NCBI RefSeq assembly: GCF_014156695.1
Contig: NZ_WMLF01000005.1
Location: 1 to 35,126, forward strand
DNA: 35,126 nucleotides
Source: Streptomyces durbertensis
Lineage (GTDB): Bacteria; Actinomycetota; Actinomycetes; Streptomycetales; Streptomycetaceae
Reading direction: 5' to 3'
The notes under the pieces were generated by a model, which made no database searches, was not told where the DNA came from, and was given only the letters and a program-made list of their open reading frames with translations. Positions 1 to 8,209 of the stretch are shown here, in pieces (the first letter of the stretch is position 1; each line of letters opens with the position of its first letter). The position numbers and the translations under genes were made by a program.

Positions 1-3
1 CGT

Positions 4-31
4 CCGCGCAGCTCACGAGGGGACTGCGCGG
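4..31 (-). terminator. Possible terminator after the response regulator gene
   Basis: CCGCGCAG at 4-11 can pair with CTGCGCGG at 24-31 around a 12-nt loop. It lies about 80 bp past the stop of the leftward response regulator gene and has no T tract, as is common in actinobacteria. The rest of bases 1-108 holds nothing else I can recognise. Confidence 0.3.
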
Positions 32-108
32 GCGGCACCGGGCCGTAGCCCGAACGGCTGAGCCGTCGTCCGCCCAGGCGGCCCGAGGCGACCCCGAGCG
101 GCCCCGCG

Positions 109-777
109 TCACCTCGGACGGACGAAGCCGCGCTCGTAGGCGGCGATGACGGCCTGGGTGCGGTCGCGAGCCCGCAACTTCGCCAGCAGCCCGGCCACAT
201 GGGTCTTCACCGTCTCCGCGCCCACCGACAGCCGATCGGCGATCTCCGAGTTGTTCAGCCCGCGGGCCATCAGGCGAAGTACCTCGCGCTCCCGTTCGGT
301 GAGTCTGGCGATGACCGGGTCCGCGCCGGCGGGCGGTCGGACGTGCCGTGCGGCCAGGTCACGCACCGCCGCGGGGAAGAGCAGACTGTCGCCTCTGGCC
401 ACCAGCCGCACCGCGCCCACCAGTTCCTCCGGCGAGGCCCGCTTGAGCAGGAACCCGGCGGCCCCCGCGCGGAGCGCCTCGAACACGTAGGAGTCGTGTT
501 CGAAGGTGGTCACCACCAGGACGCGGGGCGGTTCCTCCATGGTGGCCAGCACCTGCTCGGTGGCCCGGATGCCGTTGATCTCGGGCATGCGGACGTCCAT
601 CAGCACGACGTCGGGCCGCTTCTCGCGCACCACGGCGACCGCCTCGGCGCCCGTCGTCGCCTCACCGACGACCCTGATATCGGGTTCGCAGCCCAGGATG
701 GCCGCCAGCGCGTCCCGTATCAGGCACTCGTCGTCGGCGAGCACCACCCGGATGGCGGTCCCCTCCCGCGCGCCCAT
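109..777 (-). CDS. LuxR/NarL-family two-component response regulator
   Basis: A 222-aa cytoplasmic response regulator. The receiver domain (about residues 8-125) has the acidic pair D15-D16, the phosphoacceptor D61 in LMDVRMP, a conserved T90-T91 and K112. A NarL/FixJ-type winged-less helix-turn-helix follows (about 158-218, LTEREREVLRLMARGLNNSEIA through ETVKTHV), so it should bind DNA as a phosphorylation-driven dimer. Its ATG at 777 shares one base with the TGA of the upstream histidine kinase gene (TGATG), so the two are translationally coupled and almost certainly a cognate pair. The signal and target genes cannot be told from sequence. The last gene of the leftward three-gene operon. 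Confidence 0.95.
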   Translation of the reverse strand: MGAREGTAIRVVLADDECLIRDALAAILGCEPDIRVVGEATTGAEAVAVVREKRPDVVLMDVRMPEINGIRATEQVLATMEEPPRVLVVTTFEHDSYVFEALRAGAAGFLLKRASPEELVGAVRLVARGDSLLFPAAVRDLAARHVRPPAGADPVIARLTEREREVLRLMARGLNNSEIADRLSVGAETVKTHVAGLLAKLRARDRTQAVIAAYERGFVRPR

Positions 778-2021
778 CAGGTGTCTCCGACGGGCAGGCG
801 GGCGTGCACGCGCCAGCCGCCGTCACGGGGACCGGCGCTCACCGAGCCGCCCAGCAGCGCGGCCCGCTCGGCCATTCCGGTGAGCCCTCGGCCCCCGCCG
901 CCGGGACCGGCCTGCCGGCCCTCGGGCGGCGGCTCGTTCTCCACCACGATCGTCAACTCCTTCCTGTGAACCGTCAGGTCGAGCCGGACCGCCACCGGCC
1001 CGGCGGGTCTCAGGACGTTGGTCAGCGCCTCCTGGACGATGCGGTACGCCTCGCGGGACACCGCCGCCGGCAGGTCCTCCAAGCCGCTGGACCGGGTCTC
1101 CCGCACGGTGGCGCCCGCCGACCGTGTGGTGCTCACCAGGGCGTCGAGCCCGGTCAGCGTCGGCGCGGCCGAGATGGGGTCGGCGGCCGCATCGCTGCGC
1201 TCGTCCTCGCGGAGGGCGCCCAGGACGGCGTCCAGTTCGCCGACCGCCCTTCTGGCCGTCTCCTCGATGGCGACCAGGGCACGACGCGTGAACTCCCGGT
1301 CCCGGTCGAGCAACCGCCCCGCGGCCGCCGCCTGGAGCGTGACCGCGCTGAGCGCGTGGCCCACCGAGTCGTGCAGATCCCGGGCCAGGCGGTTTCCGGC
1401 CGCCAGGCGCTCGGCTCGCCGCTCGGCGGCGGCCAGCCGGTCGGCCGGCGTCGGTCCGAGCAGCCGGGCCGCGAGATGGGCCGACACCCGGCCGGCGTAG
1501 AGCGCGGCGGCGACCAGCAGCAACAGCAGCAGGATCCCGGCTACCGGTGCCAACAGGGCAGGAGCCGAGTGGAACTCCCGTGCCCACCACCACCGCTCGC
1601 CGGAGCCGTCCGCCGAGAACGGGAGCGCGATCAGCAGCACCGCGGCGGGCGGTATCGCCAGCGTGCCGCCGGCCACCAGGGCTCCGGCGCCGGTGTGCAG
1701 CGCCAACCAGCAGGCCGTCCGTCGACGCGCCGCCCACGATCGTGCCGGGGAAGCCTCCAGCCTCGCGGCCGTCACGCCGGCGAGCACCTGCGCCGCGTGG
1801 GCGCACAGCGGCCGGGCCACCGGGAAGAGCCCGGCGGGTGCGGTGAGCACCACTGCCAGGGCGTAGGCGGTGAACTGGGCGCCGGGCCGGAACAGCACGC
1901 CGTTCCCCTGTGATCCGCCCCACACCGCCAGCAGCACTTCGGCGAGGAGGAAGCCGGGCATCAGCAGCGCGCCCCCGAGCAGCAGATGGACCCAGCGGCG
2001 GAGCGCCGTGTCCGCGCTCAC
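777..2021 (-). CDS. Membrane sensor histidine kinase (NarL-partner, HisKA_3 type)
   Basis: A 414-aa membrane kinase that should phosphorylate the adjacent regulator. The N-terminal part has about four hydrophobic stretches (near residues 13-36, 48-70, 102-135 and 153-177). A HisKA_3 dimerisation box follows with phospho-accepting H217 in RDLHDSVGH, then a HATPase_c domain with an N-box (EALTN) and a glycine-rich GGGRGLTGMAER loop. The GTG start at 2021 is chosen because it overlaps the upstream stop as GTGA, has an AAGAGGG Shine-Dalgarno just before it, and sits right before the first membrane segment; the open frame runs on upstream only as out-of-frame shadow of the neighbour. No extracellular sensor domain is visible, so sensing is probably within the membrane or through the membrane protein encoded upstream. 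Confidence 0.9.
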   Translation of the reverse strand: MSADTALRRWVHLLLGGALLMPGFLLAEVLLAVWGGSQGNGVLFRPGAQFTAYALAVVLTAPAGLFPVARPLCAHAAQVLAGVTAARLEASPARSWAARRRTACWLALHTGAGALVAGGTLAIPPAAVLLIALPFSADGSGERWWWAREFHSAPALLAPVAGILLLLLLVAAALYAGRVSAHLAARLLGPTPADRLAAAERRAERLAAGNRLARDLHDSVGHALSAVTLQAAAAGRLLDRDREFTRRALVAIEETARRAVGELDAVLGALREDERSDAAADPISAAPTLTGLDALVSTTRSAGATVRETRSSGLEDLPAAVSREAYRIVQEALTNVLRPAGPVAVRLDLTVHRKELTIVVENEPPPEGRQAGPGGGGRGLTGMAERAALLGGSVSAGPRDGGWRVHARLPVGDT

Positions 2022-3151
2022 CCTCTTGTACCACCCGAGGAGGAGACGGTGCGCGGGCGGCCGGGGCGGCTCAGCAGACGGCTGAGGGAGAGGCCCATGC
2101 CGAGCAGGAGAAGGCCGGAGATCACCTGCGCAGAATAGGCCAGCCACTCCGCCGGAGTGCTCGTGTGCTCGTCGGCCCCCGTGTGGAACACTCCGGACAC
2201 GGACATCACGAACCACCACAGCCCCCACGCGGCGAGCACCGCGCCGCCGGCCCAGCCGGTGGTGAGGGCGACGGCCAGCCGGGTCCCCGGACGCCGGCGG
2301 AAGACCAGCCAGAGCACGGCGAGCACCGCACCCGCGGCCGCGGCGGCGTGCACGCCCTCCATCATCCGTAGGACAAGCCCGGACCGACCTGCCAGCGCCC
2401 ACCACAGGTGGAGCACGCCCGCCGTCGCCGCGGCGACCACCGCGACCACGGCCGACCCGGATATCAGCCGGCCTGCCGGCGCGGCGGGCAGATCGGCCAC
2501 CCGCCCCCGCAGCAGATGCCCCCAGCGCTGCCGGAAGTACGGCACGAACAGCGCCCCCAGAGCCAACGCCTGGACGGTGAAACCGCCGTAGACCACCGGG
2601 GCCACCCAGCTGTCGAGGAAGGGCGGCGCCGCCTGCTCGCCGGTCGCCGGGCCCGGGGTCAGGCCGCCGAGCACCGTCACCAGCGGTACGACCAGCACAA
2701 GCGGGGTGAGCAGGCCGGTGGCGGCCCACAGCGGCACCAGCAGGAGCCATCCCGGCAGCCGCTGCCCGAAGGGCAGCACCAGGGCGAGCGCCAGCACGAC
2801 CACGCAGACGTCGAGCGCCAGGGTGACGGCGTTCAGCACGTGGAGCGTCGTCGTGCCGTCGGTGAGGACGCTGCCCTCCGGTATGCCGACACGACTGCCC
2901 GACAACCAGGCCGCCTTGAGCAGCAGGTAGGGAACACACGCCAGGACGGCCACAGCGCACAGCGCCACACGCACCCTGCCGACGCCTTCCGCCGGCCGGG
3001 CCGTCCTGCCGGAAGCCGTCCTGCCGGGCCGGCCGGAAGTCGTCTCGCCGGAAGTCGCCTGGCGGGAGGTCGCCTGGCGGGAGGTCGCCTGGCGGGTAGT
3101 TGTCCTGCTGGAAGTCGTCTCGCCGGAGGTTGTCTCGCCGGAGGTTGTCAT
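2018..3151 (-). CDS. Polytopic membrane protein of a two-component operon, unknown function
   Basis: A 377-aa protein whose family I do not recognise. After a Thr/Ser/Arg-rich N-terminus of about 50 residues made of pentapeptide repeats, it has about eight hydrophobic segments (starting near VALCAVAVLACVPYLLLKA and ending near YSAQVISGLLLLGMGLSL). It is the first gene of the operon and overlaps the kinase gene by four bases (GTGA), so it may be an accessory sensor or a target of the two-component system; this is inference from position only. The ATG at 3151 is preferred over an upstream ATG at 3307 because the extra 52 residues are arginine-rich, look non-coding and reach toward the divergent phoX promoter. 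The repeats make the exact start uncertain, since translation could begin after them. Confidence 0.75.
   Translation of the reverse strand: MTTSGETTSGETTSSRTTTRQATSRQATSRQATSGETTSGRPGRTASGRTARPAEGVGRVRVALCAVAVLACVPYLLLKAAWLSGSRVGIPEGSVLTDGTTTLHVLNAVTLALDVCVVVLALALVLPFGQRLPGWLLLVPLWAATGLLTPLVLVVPLVTVLGGLTPGPATGEQAAPPFLDSWVAPVVYGGFTVQALALGALFVPYFRQRWGHLLRGRVADLPAAPAGRLISGSAVVAVVAAATAGVLHLWWALAGRSGLVLRMMEGVHAAAAAGAVLAVLWLVFRRRPGTRLAVALTTGWAGGAVLAAWGLWWFVMSVSGVFHTGADEHTSTPAEWLAYSAQVISGLLLLGMGLSLSRLLSRPGRPRTVSSSGGTRG
3005..3148 (-). repeat. Degenerate 15-bp tandem repeat in a coding 5' end
   Basis: Read on the minus strand, about nine units of 15 bp follow the ATG, such as ACAACCTCCGGCGAG and GCGACCTCCCGCCAG, with a 9-bp interruption after the eighth. 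They encode TTSGE, TTSGE, TTSSR, TTTRQ, ATSRQ, ATSRQ, ATSGE, TTSGR, then PGR, TASGR. The unit length is a multiple of three, so gain or loss of units keeps the frame. Confidence 0.85.
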
Positions 3152-3402
3152 GCCGTAAGCGTCCCGCGTCGAGGGCTGCGGCCGCGTCCTACGTCGCGAC
3201 GATCCGCCTCCCCCGCGTGGGGGAGCGTGCCGGGCACCGCGCAGGACAGGCGGAAGACGGCGGAAACTCGCCCATCCGTGCGGTCGGTCGGGAAGGAGAG
3301 TGGTCACAGGGGTGTCGTAGCGCCACAGCGGGCGCCTAACATCCCAAGCTCGATTCGCCCGGTGCTCCCGTACCCGGCGTCCGCCAACCGTGAGGACGGT
3401 AG

Positions 3403-5370
3403 ATGTCTGAACAGCGCCCCGAGTTGACCCGGACCGACCCCGACGACATCAGCTCCAACCCCTCCGACAACCGTCCGTTCGCCCGGGTGCTGGCCTCCCG
3501 GCTGTCCCGGCGCGGCGCGTTGCGCGGCGGGACGGTCGCCGCGGCCGGCTTCCTGCTGCTCGGCGGGCCCGTGAACGGCACCGCCGCCGCACGTCCGGTC
3601 GCGGCCCCGCCGGCCGGCTCCGGCCGGCACGGCGGCGGCCGTACGCGCGACCTGCTCGGCTTCCGGCAGGTCGACACGCACGACGAGGACGTGCTGACCG
3701 TGCCCGAGGGCTACCGCACGCAGGTGCTCATCCCGTGGGGCACGCCCCTCCAGCCGGACGGCCCGCGCTGGCGGAAGGACGCCTCCAACAGCGCCGCCGA
3801 CCAGGCGCGGCAGCTCGGCATGAACCACGACGGGATGCACTTCTTCCCGCTGGGCAAGGGCCGCCACGCCTCCTCCCGCCGGGGTCTGCTGGTCCTGAAC
3901 CACGAGTACGTCGACCAGCAGCTGCTCTTCCCCGACGGCGACGAGGACATGACGCCGGAGAAGGTCGCCAAGGCGCTCGCGGCGCACGGCGTGAGCATCG
4001 TGGAGATCGAGCGGGGCGACGACGGCCGCTGGCACACCGTCCGGTCGCGGATGGCCCGCAAGGTGACCGGCGCGACCCCGGTGACCTTCTCCGGTCCGGT
4101 GGCCGAGCAGCATCCCGAACTGCGGGCGCGGAACCGGCCGATGGGCACGCTGAACAACTGCTCGATGGGGGTCACCCCCTGGGGCACCTATCTGACCTGC
4201 GAGGAGAACTTCAACTCCTACTTCGGCACCGAGGACCCCGACTGGCGGCCGAACGCGGCCGAGCGGCGCTACGGCATCAACAGGGACGGCTTCGGCTACG
4301 GCTGGCACCGGGCCTCCGAGCGCTTTGACATCGCGGTGAACCCCAAGGAGGCGAACCGGTTCGGCTGGGTCGTCGAGATCGACCCGAAGGACCCGGCGGC
4401 GGTCCCGGTCAAGCGCACCGCGCTCGGCCGGATCAAGCACGAGGGCTGCGTGACCACCGTCTCCCGGGGGCGGATCGTCGGCTACACCGGCGACGACCAG
4501 GACGGCGACTACGTCTACAAGTTCGTCGGCGACCGGCCCTGGCGCGACCACCTCGACAAGGGCCGCAGCCCGCTCGACCACGGCACCCTGTACGTCGCCC
4601 GGTTCGACGACGACGGCACCGGCACCTGGCTGCCGCTCGTCTTCGGCCGGGGGCCGCTGACCCGCCGCAACGGCTGGCGCGACCAGGCCGACGTACTGCT
4701 GCGCACCCGGATGGCCGCCGACGCGCTGGGCGCCACCCCGATGGACCGCCCCGAGTGGCTGGCCGTCCACCCGAAGAGCCGCGACGTCTACGTCTCCCTG
4801 ACCAACGGCAGCGGCCGGGGCGGCGCGGTCACGCCTCGGCAGCCCAACCCGTACGGGCACATCGTCCGCTGGCGTGAGCACGGCGGCGACAACACCGCGA
4901 CCCGCTTCGCGTGGGAGGTCTTCGTCCTGGCCGGCGACCCGGCGCACGACGAGAGGGTGGAGCTCGGGGACAACATGTTCGGCTCGCCGGACGGGCTGTG
5001 GTTCGACCCCGACGGCCGGCTGTGGATCCAGACGGACATCTCCAACTCCTCGCAGAACCTCCCCGAGAAGGGTTACGGCAACATCGGCAACAACGCCATG
5101 CTCGCCGCCGACCCGGACACCGGGGAGATCCGCCGGTTCCTCGTCGGCCCGCGCGGCTGCGAGATCACCGGCGTCGTGACCACACCCGACCAGCGCACGA
5201 TGTTCGTCAACGTGCAGCATCCGGGGGAGGAGACACCGGCGTGGGGGAGTCCGACACCGGAGAACCCGCGCGCGGTGAGCAACTGGCCCGACCACGATCC
5301 GGAAGGGCGGCCGCGCTCGGCCACGGTGGTCGTCTGGCGGGAGGACGGCGGGAAGGTCGGCGCCCCCTGA
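3403..5370 (+). CDS. PhoX-family (DUF839) Tat-exported phosphatase-like protein
   Basis: A 655-aa secreted protein of the PhoX/DUF839 family, whose characterised members are calcium- and iron-dependent alkaline phosphatases. The N-terminus carries a twin-arginine signal (R36-R37 in RLSRRGALRGG followed by AAGFLLLGG), so it should be exported folded. The body has typical PhoX segments: MNHDGMHFF, VLNHEY, NNCSMGVTPWGTYLTCEENF, GRIKHEGC, ENM-like MFGSPDGLWFDPDGRLWIQTD and NNAMLAAD, spread over the beta-propeller. The ATG at 3403 has GAGGA about 8 bp upstream. It is divergent from the two-component operon across 251 bp. Streptomyces phoX-like genes are often PhoP-controlled, but I did not find a convincing PHO box here. 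Substrate is not proven by sequence; some DUF839 proteins have no known activity. Confidence 0.9.
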   Translation: MSEQRPELTRTDPDDISSNPSDNRPFARVLASRLSRRGALRGGTVAAAGFLLLGGPVNGTAAARPVAAPPAGSGRHGGGRTRDLLGFRQVDTHDEDVLTVPEGYRTQVLIPWGTPLQPDGPRWRKDASNSAADQARQLGMNHDGMHFFPLGKGRHASSRRGLLVLNHEYVDQQLLFPDGDEDMTPEKVAKALAAHGVSIVEIERGDDGRWHTVRSRMARKVTGATPVTFSGPVAEQHPELRARNRPMGTLNNCSMGVTPWGTYLTCEENFNSYFGTEDPDWRPNAAERRYGINRDGFGYGWHRASERFDIAVNPKEANRFGWVVEIDPKDPAAVPVKRTALGRIKHEGCVTTVSRGRIVGYTGDDQDGDYVYKFVGDRPWRDHLDKGRSPLDHGTLYVARFDDDGTGTWLPLVFGRGPLTRRNGWRDQADVLLRTRMAADALGATPMDRPEWLAVHPKSRDVYVSLTNGSGRGGAVTPRQPNPYGHIVRWREHGGDNTATRFAWEVFVLAGDPAHDERVELGDNMFGSPDGLWFDPDGRLWIQTDISNSSQNLPEKGYGNIGNNAMLAADPDTGEIRRFLVGPRGCEITGVVTTPDQRTMFVNVQHPGEETPAWGSPTPENPRAVSNWPDHDPEGRPRSATVVVWREDGGKVGAP

Positions 5371-5393
5371 CGCGGGTGCCCGCCGCCCTGCCC

Positions 5394-5407
5394 CGGGCTT
5401 CGGCCCG
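5394..5407 (+). terminator. UUCG hairpin after the phoX-like gene
   Basis: CGGGC and GCCCG flank a TTCG tetraloop 24 bp past the stop codon. The stem is only 5 bp, so this is a weak terminator candidate. The remaining bases to 5520 show no clear promoter. Confidence 0.35.
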
Positions 5408-5520
5408 ACTGTTCGACGCGGCTCGAAACGGCTCCTGACGTGCGGTCATAAGGCGCGCTTTGCGGCGCGGCAACACCGGCGGCAATGGACAGCGGCCGTC
5501 CGGCGGCGCACAGTGACCGC

Positions 5521-6582
5521 ATGCTGAGCGTGACAGAAGCCGAGTTCGAGTGCCGGACCGCCTACCTCAACACCGCGACCCACGGGCTGCTGCCCGCCCG
5601 CGCCGCGCGGGCGCTCACCCGGGCCGTGGGGGAGATGACCGACGGACGGCTGGACATGAACCGCTGGTTCGAACGGATCGAGGCGGCCCGGTCGTCCTTC
5701 GCGAGGATCGCCGGGGTGCCGGCCGGCCGGGTGGCCACCGGCACGTCGGTCGCCGTGCACGTCGGCCTGGTGGCGGGTTCGCTGCCGGCCGGCGCCACGG
5801 TGCTGGTGGCGGAGAACGAGTTCGCCTCGGTGGTGAACCCGTTTGTCACCCGAGGCGACCTGCGGCTGCGGACGGTGCCGTTGGAGCGGCTGCCGGAGGC
5901 GGTCGACGCGGGCACCGACCTGGTGGCGGTGAGCGCGGTGCAGTCGCTGGACGGGCGGGTGGCCGACCTCGACGGGCTGGCGGCCGCCGCCCGCGACCAC
6001 GGCTGCCGCACGCTTGTCGACGCCACCCAGTCCGCCGGCTGGCTGCCGCTGGACCACGGCGCGTTCGACTACACGGTCTGCGGCGCCTACAAATGGCTGA
6101 TGTGTCCGCGTGGGGTCTCGTTCCTCACCGTTCCCGAGGACGGCGGCGGGCTGCGTGCCCTGCACGCCGGGTGGGCCTCCGGCGAGCAGCCGTGGGAGAG
6201 CACCTACGGCCCGGTGCGGGAGCCGGCCCGTTCGGCGCGGCGCTTCGACGAGCCGGCGCCGTTCCTGCCCTATCTGGCCGCCGCCGAGTCGCTGGCGCTG
6301 GTGGAGGAGGCGGGGCCGGCGGCGATCGGCGCGCACGACCGGGCGCTGGCCGACCGGTTCCGTGCCGGCCTGGCCTCGCTGGGACTGTCGCCTGTCCCCG
6401 CGGAGGGCGCGATCGTCTCGCTGCCGGGGGCGGGGGAGGCGGGCGCCAAGCTGGCGGCACGGGCCGGCGCCGAGGTCTCGGTGCGGGCCGGCAACCTCAG
6501 GGCCGCCTTCCACCTCTACAACACGGCGGACGAGGTGGACCGGCTGCTGGAGGCGCTCAGCGCGCTGCCCTCCGACGGCTGA
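5521..6582 (+). CDS. Class V aminotransferase-fold PLP enzyme
   Basis: A 353-aa cytoplasmic fold-type I PLP enzyme of the class V aminotransferase group, which includes cysteine desulfurases, kynureninases and related lyases. The PLP lysine is K191 in CGAYKWLMCPRG and the cofactor-ring aspartate is D168 in DATQSAG; the N-terminal YLNTATHGLLP is the usual opening of this group. The desulfurase active-site cysteine loop is not evident, and the protein is shorter than SufS/IscS (about 400), so I do not call it a desulfurase. The ATG at 5521 is chosen because the family motif begins some 13 residues later; a start at 5485 is possible, and neither has a strong Shine-Dalgarno. It faces the ectoine operon, separated by a strong hairpin. 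Substrate unknown. Confidence 0.85.
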   Translation: MLSVTEAEFECRTAYLNTATHGLLPARAARALTRAVGEMTDGRLDMNRWFERIEAARSSFARIAGVPAGRVATGTSVAVHVGLVAGSLPAGATVLVAENEFASVVNPFVTRGDLRLRTVPLERLPEAVDAGTDLVAVSAVQSLDGRVADLDGLAAAARDHGCRTLVDATQSAGWLPLDHGAFDYTVCGAYKWLMCPRGVSFLTVPEDGGGLRALHAGWASGEQPWESTYGPVREPARSARRFDEPAPFLPYLAAAESLALVEEAGPAAIGAHDRALADRFRAGLASLGLSPVPAEGAIVSLPGAGEAGAKLAARAGAEVSVRAGNLRAAFHLYNTADEVDRLLEALSALPSDG

Positions 6583-6588
6583 CCCGCC

Positions 6589-6620
6589 GCGACCCGCGCC
6601 TCCGAAGAGGCGCGGGTCGC
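6589..6620. terminator. Strong bidirectional terminator between convergent genes
   Basis: GCGACCCGCGCCTC (6589-6602) and its exact reverse complement (6607-6620) form a perfect 14-bp stem around a CGAA loop. It lies between the stop codons of the rightward aminotransferase-like gene and leftward ectD, so it can serve both. Confidence 0.8.
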
Positions 6621-6643
6621 GCCGGGACCGCCGCCGGGGCCGG

Positions 6644-7543
6644 TCAGCCCACCGGGGTGAAGTCGCGGGCCCCGATGTAGTCGGGCCGCGGCACCGGGGC
6701 GGCGAACGGCTCGACCGCGGTGTTCTCCACGCTGTTGAACACGATGAAGACGTTGCTGCGCGGGTACGGCGTGATGTTGTCACCCGAGCCGTGCATGCAG
6801 TTGCAGTCGAACCAGGTGGCCGAACCGGGCTTGCCGGTGAACAGCCGGATGCCGTGCTGGTCCGCGAACCGGGTCAGCATCTCGTCCGAGGGCGTGCCCG
6901 CGTCCTGCATCTGGAGCGAACGCTTGTAGTTGTCCTTCGGCGTCTCGCCGGAGCAGCCGAGGAACGTCCGGTGCGAACCCGGCATGATCATGAGCCCGCC
7001 GTTGGTGGCGAAGTTCTCGGTCAGCGCGATGGAGACCGAGACGGTCCGCATCCTGGGCAGCCCGTCCTCCGCGTGCCAGGTCTCGAAGTCGGAGTGCCAG
7101 TAGAAGCCGCTCGCGCCGAAACCGGGCTTGACGTTGATCCGGGACTGGTGGACGTAGACGTCCGAGCCGAGGATCTGGCGCGCCCGGCCGACGACCCGCG
7201 GGTCGCGGACGAGATCGGCGAAGACCCGGCTCAGCTTGTGCACCTCGAACACGGACCGGATCTCCTGGGACTTCGGCTCCACGATGGAGCGGTCGTCCCG
7301 CCGGATCCGCGGGTCCGAGATGAGCCTTTCCAGTTCCGCGCGGTAGGCCAGCACCTCTTCCGGGGTGATGAGCTGGTCGATCGCGAGGAACCCGTCCCGC
7401 TCGTAGTCCGCCAGGTCCCGGGCCTCGATCGGCCCGGGAGCACCCGGTTCGGACCACACCACCGGATCCTTCCGCTCGGTCACCTGCTCGGTGGTGCCGC
7501 GCGTGGGATAGAGATCGGTGGTGCGTTCGGGTGCGGTGGTCAT
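6644..7543 (-). CDS. ectD: Ectoine hydroxylase
   Basis: A 299-aa Fe(II)- and 2-oxoglutarate-dependent dioxygenase that converts ectoine to 5-hydroxyectoine. The iron facial triad is H150, D152 (FYWHSDFE) and H251 (CMHGSGDN), and R262 in TPYPRSN fits the 2-oxoglutarate-binding arginine. The EctD signature region from about residue 134 (SRINVKPGFGASGFYWHSD) is intact, and the length matches the family (about 295-310). The ATG at 7543 is preceded by GAGGAAGG. It is the last gene of ectABCD, 80 bp after ectC, so it is probably cotranscribed and ends at the strong hairpin at 6589-6620. Product is cytoplasmic and contributes to osmotic and heat tolerance. Confidence 0.97.
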   Translation of the reverse strand: MTTAPERTTDLYPTRGTTEQVTERKDPVVWSEPGAPGPIEARDLADYERDGFLAIDQLITPEEVLAYRAELERLISDPRIRRDDRSIVEPKSQEIRSVFEVHKLSRVFADLVRDPRVVGRARQILGSDVYVHQSRINVKPGFGASGFYWHSDFETWHAEDGLPRMRTVSVSIALTENFATNGGLMIMPGSHRTFLGCSGETPKDNYKRSLQMQDAGTPSDEMLTRFADQHGIRLFTGKPGSATWFDCNCMHGSGDNITPYPRSNVFIVFNSVENTAVEPFAAPVPRPDYIGARDFTPVG

Positions 7544-7623
7544 GACGACCTTCCTCTCCTCTCGTACGTTCCTTTTCTCTTCTCGTCACAGTGGCCTGTC
7601 CGACGGCGGCCCGCGACCTGAGG

Positions 7624-8022
7624 TCAGTCGTCCTCGGTCAGCAGCGGGTACACGCCGTTCTTGTCGTGGTCCTCACGGCCGGTGACCGGCGGGTTGAACA
7701 CGCACACGACGCGGAAGTCGGTCTTGGGCCGCAGGGTGTGCTTCTCGTGCCCGTCCAGCAGGTACATCGTGCCGGGGCTGATCCAGTGGGTCTCGCCCGT
7801 CTCGTCGTTGGTCAGCTCGGCCTCGCCCTCGACGCAGAGCACCGCCTCGACGTGGTTCGCGTACCACATCGACGTCTCGGTGCCGGCGTACAGCACGGTC
7901 TCGTGCAGGGAGAAGCCCACCTTCTCCTTGGCCAGGATCAGGCGCTTGCTGCGCCAGGTGCCGGACGCGGACCGGACGTCCCGGTCGGTGTCCTCGATCT
8001 CCTGAAGCGAACGGACGATCAC
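7624..8022 (-). CDS. ectC: L-ectoine synthase
   Basis: A 132-aa cupin enzyme that cyclises N-gamma-acetyl-L-2,4-diaminobutyrate to ectoine, the last step of the core pathway. The whole protein matches EctC in length and motifs: MIVRSLQEI at the N-terminus, [34 protein letters not shown] and [16 protein letters not shown] near the C-terminus, with the cupin metal-ligand residues in these blocks. The start is GTG at 8022 with GGAAAGG about 10 bp upstream. It is separated from ectB by a 187-bp gap holding a GC-rich hairpin, unusually wide for this operon, and from ectD by 80 bp. Confidence 0.97.
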   Translation of the reverse strand: MIVRSLQEIEDTDRDVRSASGTWRSKRLILAKEKVGFSLHETVLYAGTETSMWYANHVEAVLCVEGEAELTNDETGETHWISPGTMYLLDGHEKHTLRPKTDFRVVCVFNPPVTGREDHDKNGVYPLLTEDD

Positions 8023-8148
8023 GGTGAGTGCCTTTCCGGGGGTGGAACTGGTGGTATGGGTTGGTTGGTGTGTCCGGGCTCATGCCCAGGTCGGCCGGTC
8101 GCAATGCCGGCCCAGCCGGTCCAGCCGGTCCACGGCCCAAAGGCCGCA

Positions 8149-8170
8149 GCCCGCCCCTGGCGGGGCGGGC
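8149..8170 (-). promoter_or_regulatory. Hairpin in the 187-bp ectB-ectC gap
   Basis: GCCCGCCCC (8149-8157) pairs perfectly with GGGGCGGGC (8162-8170) around a 4-nt loop. Just before it on the plus strand is a short direct repeat of CCAGCCGGT. The hairpin sits about 40 bp past the ectB stop, so it could be a partial terminator, a processing site or an RNA-stability element that sets the ratio of EctAB to EctCD. Function is inferred. Confidence 0.45.
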
Positions 8171-8209
8171 CTCGGGCCGGTGCGGGCCGGTCCGGGTGCG
8201 CGAAGCCGG

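Noticed and set aside
3300..3402. Possible PHO box upstream of the phoX-like gene
   Set aside because: Only loose TTCGCC/GCTCCC-like segments are present around 3354-3375; they do not form 11-nt direct repeats matching the PhoP unit.
3304..5295. 663-codon minus-strand ORF antisense to the phoX-like gene
   Set aside because: Val/Ala/Arg/Gly-rich shadow typical of high-GC DNA; the plus strand encodes a recognisable PhoX protein.
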